The translations under genes were made by a program, and so were the position numbers. The notes below the pieces were generated by a model. The model searched no databases. It had not been told where the DNA came from and saw nothing but the letters and a program-made list of their open reading frames with translations. From positions 1-12,270 of the forward strand of contig CAXTRQ010000177.1 in the NCBI GenBank assembly GCA_964246705.1: a stretch of DNA of 12,270 bases, written 5' to 3'. Source of the stretch: DASZCR01 sp964246705 (GTDB lineage: Bacteria; Acidobacteriota; Blastocatellia; Pyrinomonadales; Pyrinomonadaceae). Positions 5,981 through 12,270 of this stretch are shown in pieces (within the stretch, counting starts at the first letter, position 1; the number at the start of each line of letters is the position of its first letter).

Positions 5981-6529
5981 ATGAAGAACAGAGAGCAGAC
6001 AAAGACGCGCAGCACGACCGTCCTCCTCGTGCGTCGTGAAGGACGTGTGGCGATGGCCGGAGATGGACAGGTGACGGTCGGGGATACGGTCATGAAAAGC
6101 GGCGCGCGTAAAGTTCGCCGCCTCTACAACGACAAGATACTCGCCGGATTCGCCGGAGCGAGCGCCGACGCGTTCTCGCTTCTGACGCGCTTCGAGGGAA
6201 AGCTCGAACAGTATCACGGCAATCTCGAACGCGCCTCAATCGAACTCAGCAAAGAGTGGCGGACGGACAAAATTCTGCGCCATCTCGAAGCGCTCCTGAT
6301 TGTCGCCGATGATAAAAGCTCGTTTCTGCTCTCCGGCAACGGCGATGTCATCGCGCCGGACAACGGGGCGATTGCCATCGGGTCGGGCGGCTCCTACGCG
6401 CTGGCCGCCGCCCGCGCGCTGCTGGAAAACACGGAAATGAGCGCCAGCGAAATTGCCGACAAAGCGCTCCGCATCGCCGGTGAGATTTGCATCTACACGA
6501 ATCAAAACATCATCATCGAAGAGTTATGA
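5981..6529 (+). CDS. hslV: ATP-dependent protease subunit HslV (ClpQ)
   Basis: HslV is the proteolytic core of the cytoplasmic HslVU protease, an N-terminal-threonine hydrolase that forms a double hexamer related to the proteasome beta subunit. From the ATG at 5981 the product has 182 residues. After an 11-residue leader ending in RS comes Thr12-Thr13, which aligns with Thr1-Thr2 of the E. coli enzyme. Asp28 (AGDGQ), Lys44 (ARKVRRLYND) and Ser135 (IAIGSGG) then fall on E. coli Asp17, Lys33 and Ser124, so the active site is complete. The C-terminus GEICIYTNQNIIIEEL is typical. The leader must be removed to free Thr12. An in-frame TTG at 5939 is rejected because it lies in the -35 element. hslU follows after 100 bp. 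Confidence 0.96.
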   Translation: MKNREQTKTRSTTVLLVRREGRVAMAGDGQVTVGDTVMKSGARKVRRLYNDKILAGFAGASADAFSLLTRFEGKLEQYHGNLERASIELSKEWRTDKILRHLEALLIVADDKSSFLLSGNGDVIAPDNGAIAIGSGGSYALAAARALLENTEMSASEIADKALRIAGEICIYTNQNIIIEEL

Positions 6530-6533
6530 CAAA

Positions 6534-6626
6534 CAGTTTTCAGTTTTTAGTTCTCAGTAGAGAAGCATGCGCCTCAAGCGGCCTGTTACTCCATCTGAAA
6601 ACTGAAAACTGAAAACTGAAAACTGA
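6534..6626 (+). repeat. CTGAAAA heptad array with inverted counterpart; long hairpin between hslV and hslU
   Basis: Four perfect copies of CTGAAAA (6595-6622) plus a partial CTGA (6623-6626) end 3 nt before the hslU ATG. Upstream, 6534-6557 holds the reverse-complement heptads CAGTTTT, CAGTTTT, TAGTTCT and a partial CAG. Folding the two arms pairs 24 positions with one G-U and one mismatch by hand alignment, enclosing a loop of roughly 37 nt. The array takes up nearly all of the hslV-hslU gap. It could be a regulatory RNA hairpin, a dispersed intergenic repeat of this genome, or a slippage-prone microsatellite. Confidence 0.85.
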
Positions 6627-6629
6627 TTT

Positions 6630-8075
6630 ATGGTTATCTATCTTTCAGGCGAGACGGACGAAGAGGCGCGTCTAGACGAGATGACGCCGCGTCAGATCGT
6701 CGCGCAACTCGATAAGCATGTCGTCGGGCAGCACGCCGCCAAGCGCGCCGTCGCTATCGCTCTGCGCAATCGCGTGCGCCGACAGAAACTACCGCCTGAA
6801 ATGGCTGCCGACGTGATGCCGAAAAACATCATCATGATCGGCTCGACCGGCGTCGGCAAGACCGAAATTGCGAGGCGTCTGGCGCGCATGTCCAACTCGC
6901 CCTTCCTCAAGGTCGAAGCTTCAAAGTTCACAGAGGTCGGCTACGTCGGCCGGGACGTGGAAAGCATGATTCGCGACCTCACGGAGATTGCCGTCGAGAT
7001 GCTGCGCGAAGAAAAGATTGACGAGATCGCAGACAAGGCCGAACTCAACGCCGAAGAACGCGTCCTCGACCTACTGCTCCCGCCCAAGCACAACTCAAGC
7101 TTCTACGACTTCGACGCCGAAGATGTGAGCGGCTCCGAGGCGACGGTCTCTGCGTCTGCGTCCGAAGTTCCCGCCGAGCGCGATGACCAATTCCAGAAGA
7201 CGCGCGAGAAACTTCGCACGCAGCTTCGCGCGGGGAAACTCGATAACCGGATGGTTGAAATGGAAGTTCGAGAGAAGAACTTTCCGACCATCGAAGTCGC
7301 AGGGCCGCAAGGCATCGAAGAGATGGGCATCAACATGAAAGACATGCTCGGAAATCTCTTTCAGGGGCGGACGAAGCGCCGCCGCATGCGCGTCGATGAC
7401 GCGATGGAGTATCTCACGCAGGAGGAGGAGGAGCGGCTCATTGATATGGACACGGTCGCACGCGCCGCGCTCGACCGCGTCGAATCCTCCGGCATCATCT
7501 TTCTCGATGAGATAGACAAAATCGCCGGGCGCGAATCCGGCGGAGGCGGGCCCGACGTTTCGCGTGAGGGCGTCCAGCGCGACATTCTGCCCATCATCGA
7601 AGGCACGACCGTTAACACGCGCTACGGCATGGTGCGCACAGACCACATCCTCTTCATCGCTGCCGGTGCGTTCCATGTCTCGAAGCCTTCGGACTTGATC
7701 CCGGAACTTCAGGGGCGCTTTCCCATCCGCGTCGAACTGGAATCTCTCACACTCGATGATTTCAAGCGCATTCTGACCGAGCCGAAAAACTCTCTCATGA
7801 AGCAGTACCAAGCGCTGCTCGAAACCGAAGGCATCGAACTGGAATTCACCGCCGACGGCATTGACGCTGTGGCGCGCTTCGCCGTGCGCGTCAACGAGAC
7901 GACCGAGAACATCGGCGCGCGTCGCCTCCATACGATCATGGAGAAAGTGCTCGACGAAATCAGCTTCGCAGGGCCCGACCTCGAACCCAAGCAACAGACC
8001 ATTGACGCTGTGTACGTCACGCGCACGCTCGCAGACATCGTCAAAGACCAAGACCTCAGCCGGTACGTCCTGTGA
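6630..8075 (+). CDS. hslU: ATP-dependent protease ATPase subunit HslU (ClpY)
   Basis: HslU is the AAA+ unfoldase ring that feeds substrates into HslV. The 481-residue product has all expected parts: N-terminal TPRQIVAQLDKHVVGQ (about 19-34), Walker A GSTGVGKT (71-78), the pore loop GYVG (104-107), an I-domain (about 112-250), Walker B IIFLDEIDK (289-297), the sensor/arginine-finger region around LQGRFPIRVEL (360-370), sensor 2 GARRLHTIMEKVLDEISF (429-446) and a C-terminus LSRYVL. That tail normally inserts into HslV to activate it. Walker A has Ser where HslU usually has Pro (GPTGVGKT), a mild change. The ATG at 6630 has no Shine-Dalgarno and lies at the foot of the heptad hairpin. An internal ATG at 6681 (MTPRQIV) would give an E. 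coli-like shorter start. The stop overlaps the next gene by 4 nt. Confidence 0.97.
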   Translation: MVIYLSGETDEEARLDEMTPRQIVAQLDKHVVGQHAAKRAVAIALRNRVRRQKLPPEMAADVMPKNIIMIGSTGVGKTEIARRLARMSNSPFLKVEASKFTEVGYVGRDVESMIRDLTEIAVEMLREEKIDEIADKAELNAEERVLDLLLPPKHNSSFYDFDAEDVSGSEATVSASASEVPAERDDQFQKTREKLRTQLRAGKLDNRMVEMEVREKNFPTIEVAGPQGIEEMGINMKDMLGNLFQGRTKRRRMRVDDAMEYLTQEEEERLIDMDTVARAALDRVESSGIIFLDEIDKIAGRESGGGGPDVSREGVQRDILPIIEGTTVNTRYGMVRTDHILFIAAGAFHVSKPSDLIPELQGRFPIRVELESLTLDDFKRILTEPKNSLMKQYQALLETEGIELEFTADGIDAVARFAVRVNETTENIGARRLHTIMEKVLDEISFAGPDLEPKQQTIDAVYVTRTLADIVKDQDLSRYVL

Positions 8076-9274
8076 TCGAAACAAAGCAAAACAGCATCCA
8101 CAACCGGATGAAATTGACCGAAGGCGCGCCCCGCCCGCGACCACTCGGCGAGGACGCTCTCGCGCGCCCTCGCCGACTTTCATTTGCCGCCGCAAGACTT
8201 CTCGTCCTTCTCTGCACGATACTTCTGCCCTGTGCGTTTGTCGCCTGCGGCAAACGCAGGCCGCCTCTGCCGCCCGTCGAGCGAGTTCCGCAACGCACGG
8301 AGTTGCTCTCCGGCGTGCAGCGCGGCAATCAGGTGATTTTGAGTTGGCCTGCCCCGCGCCGCAACGCCCCGGACGAGAGCGTGCAGAGCATCCGCCGCAT
8401 TGATGTCTATCGTCTCGCCGAGCCAATCAACGACCCGCTGCCCCTGACCGAAGAGGAGTTCGGCGCGCGCGCGACCCTCATCGGTTCCGTGACCTACGAG
8501 ACGATTCAACACAGCGGCGAAACGCTGTTCTACACGGATGAGTTGGAACTGACGGAGCCTGTGCGCCTGCGCTACGCCTTGCGCTACGTCAACGCCGCCG
8601 GACAGCGCGCCTCCTTCTCAAATTTTCTGCTGGTCGAACCCGCCGCGCGCGTCAGCCTGCCGCCCATCCTGAGCGACCCTGCAACCTCGACCGAGACGAC
8701 CATCAACGTGCGTTGGCAGCCTCCGCCCTCAAACGTCGACGGCTCGACGCCGCCGAATCTACTCGGTTACAACATCTATCGCACGACGCGCTCGCAGAAC
8801 GAGCCGGGACAGATGCCGCTCAACGGCGAGAGACCTCTGACGACGACGCAGTACGCGGATCAGGCATTCAACTTCGGCGAGGAGTACGTCTATGTCGTGC
8901 GCGCCGTCTCGCTCGGCACCGAGGGACAGCCGGTCGAGAGTCTCAATTCCAATGCCATTACGGTCACGCCGAAGGACACTTTCGCGCCGTCGCCTCCGAG
9001 CGGAATCTCGCCTGCGCCTGCGGCCAATCGGATCTCGATTTTCTTCGCCGCCAACCCTGAGCGCGATGTAACCGGTTACAACATTTATCGTTCGACAGAC
9101 CCCGCGCTGCCGAAAGAGAGTTGGACGAAATTGAACCGGACGCCGCTTGAGCGGACGACTTATCAGGACGAGTCCGTGCAGACGGGCGTCAAATATTTCT
9201 ACTACCTGACGGCTGTGGATTCGGCGGGCAACGTCTCTCAACCGTCGGATGTCGTCTCGGAAACTGCTCCGTAA
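8072..9274 (+). CDS. Fibronectin type III domain lipoprotein
   Basis: This is a predicted secreted lipoprotein of 400 residues with three fibronectin type III-like modules. A long positively charged N-region (1-42) precedes a hydrophobic core (LLVLLCTILLPCAFVA, 43-58) and a candidate lipobox FVAC with Cys59, followed by GKRRPPLPP. The Phe at -3 is unusual for a lipobox. Modules lie at about 66-190, 195-300 and 304-400. The last two share the motif GYNIYR (232-237 and 335-340) and Tyr-rich strands such as EYVYVVRAVS and KYFYYLTAVDSAGN. Such modules usually bind proteins or polysaccharides; no enzymatic domain is visible. The start is GTG at 8072, overlapping the hslU stop as GTGA; an ATG at 8108 is the alternative. 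The family is not recognised more precisely. Its location just after a cytoplasmic protease suggests co-transcription, not a shared pathway. Confidence 0.85.
   Translation: MIETKQNSIHNRMKLTEGAPRPRPLGEDALARPRRLSFAAARLLVLLCTILLPCAFVACGKRRPPLPPVERVPQRTELLSGVQRGNQVILSWPAPRRNAPDESVQSIRRIDVYRLAEPINDPLPLTEEEFGARATLIGSVTYETIQHSGETLFYTDELELTEPVRLRYALRYVNAAGQRASFSNFLLVEPAARVSLPPILSDPATSTETTINVRWQPPPSNVDGSTPPNLLGYNIYRTTRSQNEPGQMPLNGERPLTTTQYADQAFNFGEEYVYVVRAVSLGTEGQPVESLNSNAITVTPKDTFAPSPPSGISPAPAANRISIFFAANPERDVTGYNIYRSTDPALPKESWTKLNRTPLERTTYQDESVQTGVKYFYYLTAVDSAGNVSQPSDVVSETAP
8145..8176 (+). repeat. GC-rich stem-loop at the start of the lipoprotein gene
   Basis: TCGGCGAGG (8145-8153) and CCTCGCCGA (8168-8176) form a perfect 9-bp stem with a 14-nt loop. 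It is followed by CTTTCATTTG. It lies 70 nt after the hslU stop, inside the poorly conserved-looking leader of the lipoprotein gene. It could act as an attenuator after hslU, or be a palindromic intergenic repeat caught within the reading frame. Confidence 0.45.
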
Positions 9275-9291
9275 AGTTGAATTGTTCAAAT

Positions 9292-10077
9292 ATGAAACTC
9301 TGCCGATTCTACGATCAACAATCCGAGACCACGCGCTTCGGCATCATCCACGGCGCGGAGGTTCATCCACTGCCGCCCGGCGCGACGTTGGAGAACCTTT
9401 CTTCCGGGGCGAAAACCGGCGAGCCAATCGCGCTCGAAGGCTTGCAGTTGTTAGCGCCCTCCGTGCCTTCAAAGATTGTCTGCATCGGGCGCAACTACCG
9501 CGATCATGCCGCCGAACTCGGCAATGAGATGCCCGCCGAGCCGCTCCTTTTTCTCAAGCCGCCTTCCGCCGTCATCGCTCAAGGAGATTTCATCGAGCTT
9601 CCGCCGCAGTCAGCCCGCGTCGAGTATGAAGGCGAACTCGGAGTCGTTATCAGACGGCGTGCCCGTCGCCTGTCAACCGGCGACGACCCGCTCGCCTACG
9701 TCCTCGGCTATACCTGCGTCAACGATGTCACCGCGCGCGACCTCCAGCGCAAGGATGTTCAATTCACGCGCGCCAAATCTTTCGACACTTTCTGTCCCAT
9801 CGGCCCCTTTCTTTCGACCGACCTCAACCCGCTCGATGTGCAAGTCGAGACGCGCCTCAACGGCCAGACGAAACAGCGCGCTCGCACGAGCACGATGGCC
9901 TTCTCCGTACCGCACCTCATCCACTACATCTCGCACGTCATGACGCTCGAAGTGGGCGATGTGATTTCGACAGGCACGCCTGCGGGCGTCGGCCCGATGA
10001 GCGCGGGCGACACGGTCGAGGTTGAGGTCGAAGGCATCGGCGTCCTTCGCAACGGCGTGCGCGCCAGCGTAAACTGA
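9292..10077 (+). CDS. Fumarylacetoacetate hydrolase (FAH) family protein
   Basis: The family includes acylpyruvases, oxaloacetate decarboxylases (FAHD1) and 2-hydroxyhepta-2,4-diene-1,7-dioate isomerases, metal-dependent enzymes that cleave or isomerise keto-acid C-C bonds in the cytoplasm. The 261-residue product has the short bacterial form: an N-terminal small domain (1-60), then IVCIGRNYRDHAAELG (about 62-77), LFLKPPSAVI, the metal-binding glutamates in EYEGELGVVI (Glu113, Glu115), the aspartate in VNDVTARDLQ (Asp145), KSFDTFCPIGP and the C-terminal STGTPAGVGP with GDTVEVEVEGIG. The ATG at 9292 gives the typical start MKLCRFYD; a TTG at 9277, 2 nt after the lipoprotein stop, would add five residues. 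Neither has a clear Shine-Dalgarno. The exact substrate cannot be told from sequence. Confidence 0.93.
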   Translation: MKLCRFYDQQSETTRFGIIHGAEVHPLPPGATLENLSSGAKTGEPIALEGLQLLAPSVPSKIVCIGRNYRDHAAELGNEMPAEPLLFLKPPSAVIAQGDFIELPPQSARVEYEGELGVVIRRRARRLSTGDDPLAYVLGYTCVNDVTARDLQRKDVQFTRAKSFDTFCPIGPFLSTDLNPLDVQVETRLNGQTKQRARTSTMAFSVPHLIHYISHVMTLEVGDVISTGTPAGVGPMSAGDTVEVEVEGIGVLRNGVRASVN

Positions 10078-10117
10078 GACCGGAAAGATGAAAGAAACGC
10101 GGGCGTCCGCCGGTCTC
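10076..10117 (+). repeat. Inverted repeat after the FAH-family gene
   Basis: GAGACCGG (10076-10083, beginning inside the stop codon) and CCGGTCTC (10110-10117) are perfect 8-bp inverted arms around 26 nt. They occupy the 77-bp gap before the ABC ATPase gene. No T-run follows, so it is at best a Rho-independent-like structure of weak form; it may mark the boundary between the two transcription units. Confidence 0.4.
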
Positions 10118-10145
10118 GTCAACTCACAGCTTATAGAAAGAGAGC

Positions 10146-10149
10146 GGAG
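10146..10149 (+). promoter_or_regulatory. Shine-Dalgarno supporting a TTG start for the ABC ATPase gene
   Basis: GGAG at 10146-10149 is 5 nt before the TTG at 10155. There is no in-frame ATG or GTG between this TTG and the conserved ATNLTKIYG start of the ATPase domain, so the TTG is the likely start. Confidence 0.5.
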
Positions 10150-10154
10150 AGCGC

Positions 10155-11192
10155 TTGGAAGCAGAAGAATTGAGACTTGAAACTCCACGCCCGGACGGCG
10201 CGCAGAAAGCTCCCACGCGGCAACGGGAAATAGCGACCGCCTCGAAAGTTTCTGCTGATGAAGGAGTTGTCTCCGCCACTAATCTCACGAAAATCTACGG
10301 TGAGCGCCCCGCCGTCGCGGGCATCAATTTCGGCGTTCGTCGTGGCGAGGCTTTCGGTCTGCTCGGCCCGAACGGCGCGGGCAAATCCACGACGATGCGG
10401 ATGATCGCCTGTCGCACGCCTCTCTCTGGCGGAGAATTACGAGTCGAAGGCTACGATGTCAGAACAGAGGCGCGGCGTATCCGCTCGCTCATCGGAGTCG
10501 TCCCGCAAGAAAATAATCTCGACCCGGACATCTCCGTCCGCCAGAATCTTCTCGTCTATGCGCGCTACTTTCGACTCGCGCGTGAGCGCGCACAATCACG
10601 CACGGACGAGCTTTTGAGTTTCGTCGGACTGAAAGAACGCGCCTCGGCGCGCGTGCTCGAACTTTCCGGCGGCATGAAACGCCGTCTGATGATCGCGCGC
10701 GCACTGCTGCACGAACCGCGCCTGCTTGTGCTCGACGAGCCGACGACCGGCCTTGACCCGCAAGTGCGTCAGGAAATCTGGCAGAGACTCGAAGAGTTGC
10801 GGCGCGAGAGCGGTCTGACGATTCTCCTCTCGACACATTACATGGACGAGGCCGAGCGGCTCTGCGACCGTCTCGTGATCATCGTGCGCGGGCAGATTCT
10901 CGCCACAGGCTCGCCGCGCGAACTCATCTCGCAGCACGTCGCGCCTTACGTGCTCGAAGTCCGCGACGCGGGCAGCAGCCTCTCACACGCCGTCGTTGGA
11001 GAGACGAATATTCGCGCCGTCGAGCGTTCGGGCGCGCATCTCTATTTCGCCGGTTCGCCTGAGCGGCTCGCGCACCTGATGAAGCTATACGAAGGCCGCC
11101 GGATGCTTCTGCGCCCCTCGAATCTCGAAGATGTCTTTCTCGACATCGTCGGCGACAAACATGTAGAAGAGTTGGTGCGCGGCGATGTCTGA
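10155..11192 (+). CDS. NodI-like ABC transporter ATP-binding protein
   Basis: This is the ATPase of an ABC-2-type exporter. Motifs are in order: Walker A GPNGAGKST (71-79), Q-loop VVPQENNLD (Gln118), signature LSGGMKRRL (170-178), Walker B LLVLDEPTTGLDP (190-202) and H-loop STH (His228). The pattern NLDPDISVRQNLLVYARYF after the Q-loop, LSGGMKRRL, and THYMDEAERLCDRL match the NodI/daunorubicin-resistance (DrrA) group, which exports glycolipids, lipo-oligosaccharides or antibiotics. About 38 residues before the domain are hydrophilic and probably disordered. A C-terminal domain (about 262-345) ends in LRPSNLEDVFLDIVG, typical of this group. The start is TTG with a Shine-Dalgarno. The gene overlaps the DUF402 gene by 8 nt, and a NodJ-like permease follows. 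The substrate is unknown. Confidence 0.94.
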   Translation: MEAEELRLETPRPDGAQKAPTRQREIATASKVSADEGVVSATNLTKIYGERPAVAGINFGVRRGEAFGLLGPNGAGKSTTMRMIACRTPLSGGELRVEGYDVRTEARRIRSLIGVVPQENNLDPDISVRQNLLVYARYFRLARERAQSRTDELLSFVGLKERASARVLELSGGMKRRLMIARALLHEPRLLVLDEPTTGLDPQVRQEIWQRLEELRRESGLTILLSTHYMDEAERLCDRLVIIVRGQILATGSPRELISQHVAPYVLEVRDAGSSLSHAVVGETNIRAVERSGAHLYFAGSPERLAHLMKLYEGRRMLLRPSNLEDVFLDIVGDKHVEELVRGDV

Positions 11193-11682
11193 AAGCAGCG
11201 CCGGTAATATCGTCACAGTGCGTTCGCTGAAGCACGACGGGAGCGTTCATCGAGAGTGGCGCGCGCGCGTCATGAAACGCCAAGGCGCGCTCATCATTCT
11301 CGAAGGGAGTTTTGAGGAAGAAGTCCGACACCCTCTGCTCGGTCATATCGTGCGCGGAACTTTAAGCACCGAATACTACTGGACAAATCGCTGGTACAGC
11401 GTCTTTCGCTTTCGAGAGCCTGACGGCGCTCTGCGCAACTACTATTGCAACATCAATGCTCCTATCGAGTTCGACGAACGCGTGCTCAGTTTCGTAGACC
11501 TCGACATGGATATTCTGGTCGCGCCCGATTTTTCTTTTAAGATTCTCGACGAAGACGAGTTTGCGGTGAACGCCGCGCGCTTCTGCTACCCGCAGGAATT
11601 TCACAAGCGCACGCACGCGGCGCTGGACGAACTTCTGGCTCTCATCAAAAGGCGCGAGTTCCCTTTCGACGTGCATGTGTAG
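11185..11682 (+). CDS. DUF402 family protein (predicted nucleotide phosphatase fold)
   Basis: DUF402 proteins form a small beta-barrel that binds divalent metals. Characterised members hydrolyse nucleoside di- and triphosphates (Ntdp) or cytidine-linked intermediates (FomD in fosfomycin biosynthesis). The 165-residue product shows the family hallmarks: a KHDGSVHREW start, the WYSVFRF strand (70-76), NYYCNINAP (85-93), VDLDMDILVAPDFSFKILDEDEF (104-126) with its acidic metal-ligand candidates Asp105, Asp107, Asp109, Asp122 and Glu123/Asp124, and a helical C-terminus LDELLALIKRREFPF. The ATG at 11185 lies inside the end of the ATPase gene. The permease gene begins 12 nt after the stop. The gene's place between the two parts of one transporter implies a linked job, but what it acts on is unknown. 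Confidence 0.88.
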   Translation: MSESSAGNIVTVRSLKHDGSVHREWRARVMKRQGALIILEGSFEEEVRHPLLGHIVRGTLSTEYYWTNRWYSVFRFREPDGALRNYYCNINAPIEFDERVLSFVDLDMDILVAPDFSFKILDEDEFAVNAARFCYPQEFHKRTHAALDELLALIKRREFPFDVHV

Positions 11683-11694
11683 AGAGGTAAAGAT

Positions 11695-12270
11695 TTGAGC
11701 GGCACGACGGCCAAGCAGACTGTTGAATACGGGCGGGTGGAGCGGACGAGCGGAAGGATGCTCGCCTTCTCGAACGTCAACGGGCGCGACGCGTTCGCCG
11801 TCTGGCAGCGCCATCTGGAAGTTTATCTGCGCCTGTGGAAGATGGAGTTGGCCGCGCCGCTGATCGAGCCGGTCTTTATGGTCTTCGCTTTCGGCTGGGG
11901 CATCGGTTCGCTCATCGCATCCAACGTCAGCGGGATGTCCTATCTCTCTTTCGTCGGCGCGGGCGTTCTCTCTTTCACAGTCATCTCGCGCGCCCTCTTC
12001 GAGAGCGCCTACGGCTCTTACTTTCGCATGGTCTATCAATCAACCTTCGACGCGATTTTAGCAACCCCCGTCGAAGTCGAGTCTCTGGCCTTCGCCGAAA
12101 TCTGCTGGGCGACGACCAAGGCGATTATTGACGCTTTTATCATTCTCTCAGTCCTCTTCATCTTCGGTGCGGCGAAGTTTCCACATGGGCTGCTCGCGCC
12201 CCTGCCGCTCGTCGCCGGAAGTTTCTTCGCCGCCGCGCTGACGCTCGGCGTGACCGCGCATATCCACGAC
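11695..12270 (+). CDS. NodJ-like ABC-2 type transporter permease, partial at 3' end
   Basis: The frame from the TTG at 11695 is open for 192 codons to the window end. AGAGG lies 7 nt upstream of the TTG (11683-11687), which supports it over the ATG at 11758. After a hydrophilic start, residues about 37-62 read VYLRLWKMELAAPLIEPVFM, the NodJ-type entry into the first membrane segment (about 57-78). GMSYLSFVGAGVLSFTV follows, then FESAYGSYFRMVYQSTFDAILATPVEVE and FAEICWATTKAIIDAFIIL, all close to NodJ/DrrB permeases. Further hydrophobic segments lie near 138-156 and 165-187. It is the membrane partner of the ATPase two genes upstream; together they form an exporter of a lipid- or polyketide-like substrate, identity unknown. 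The C-terminus lies outside the window. Confidence 0.92.
   Translation, partial: MSGTTAKQTVEYGRVERTSGRMLAFSNVNGRDAFAVWQRHLEVYLRLWKMELAAPLIEPVFMVFAFGWGIGSLIASNVSGMSYLSFVGAGVLSFTVISRALFESAYGSYFRMVYQSTFDAILATPVEVESLAFAEICWATTKAIIDAFIILSVLFIFGAAKFPHGLLAPLPLVAGSFFAAALTLGVTAHIHD

Noticed and set aside
5786..6217. 143-codon minus-strand frame spanning the divergent gap and hslV
   Set aside because: It overlaps the hslV active-site region in antisense and its product resembles no protein family.
6595..6626. Heptad array as a CRISPR array
   Set aside because: The units are 7 bp and directly adjacent with no spacers, so it is a simple tandem repeat.
7095..8426. 443-codon open frame on the minus strand
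   Set aside because: It lies opposite hslU and the start of the lipoprotein gene, both well supported. The product is Arg/Ala/Asp-rich with no recognisable domain, as expected for an antisense shadow in GC-rich coding DNA.
11362..12039. 225-codon open frame on the minus strand
   Set aside because: It is antisense to the DUF402 and permease genes, both recognised by family motifs. No domain or plausible start context is visible.

Overview
The window looks like chromosomal DNA of a Gram-negative-type bacterium, most plausibly an acidobacterium (Acidobacteriota, perhaps the Blastocatellia side). Four things suggest this: the small membrane protein beside recO resembles a family I associate with Acidobacteria (DUF6677), the Clp N-domain begins MFERYTEKARR as acidobacterial ClpC proteins do, HslU has the matching N-terminal style, and an LPS-transport permease (LptF/LptG) points to an outer membrane. 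This is recall of family resemblance, not a search result. Nothing looks like a phage, transposon, CRISPR array, rRNA or tRNA.

Left part, minus strand, read from right to left. First comes a two-gene unit (5753 to 3103): a class-I-glutamine-amidotransferase-like peptidase C26, then a protein that fuses a ClpC-type N-terminal domain to a NamZ/DUF1343 exo-muramidase domain. After a 162-bp AT-rich gap comes a second unit (2940 to 1): a DUF6677-like membrane protein, an overlapping 55-residue two-helix membrane protein, recO, and an open-ended LptF/LptG permease. In that permease a complete LptF-like module is followed, in the same reading frame, by the start of an LptG-like module.

Right part, plus strand. 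A divergent 227-bp gap holds a good sigma-70-type promoter placed almost on top of the hslV start. hslV and hslU (the HslVU/ClpQY protease) are separated by 100 bp made largely of CTGAAAA heptads and their inverted counterpart, which can fold into a long hairpin ending 3 nt before the hslU ATG. hslU overlaps by 4 nt a fibronectin-type-III lipoprotein gene, and a fumarylacetoacetate-hydrolase-family gene follows closely. After a short gap with an inverted repeat, a NodI-like ABC ATPase, a DUF402 protein and a NodJ-like ABC-2 permease (cut by the window end) form a tightly packed unit.

The most interesting items are the ClpN-NamZ fusion, the LptF-LptG fusion, the heptad hairpin inside hslVU, the small overlapping membrane-protein gene, and the DUF402 gene lodged between the ATPase and permease of an export ABC transporter. 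Five of the thirteen genes appear to start with GTG or TTG, several with a visible Shine-Dalgarno sequence that decides the start.
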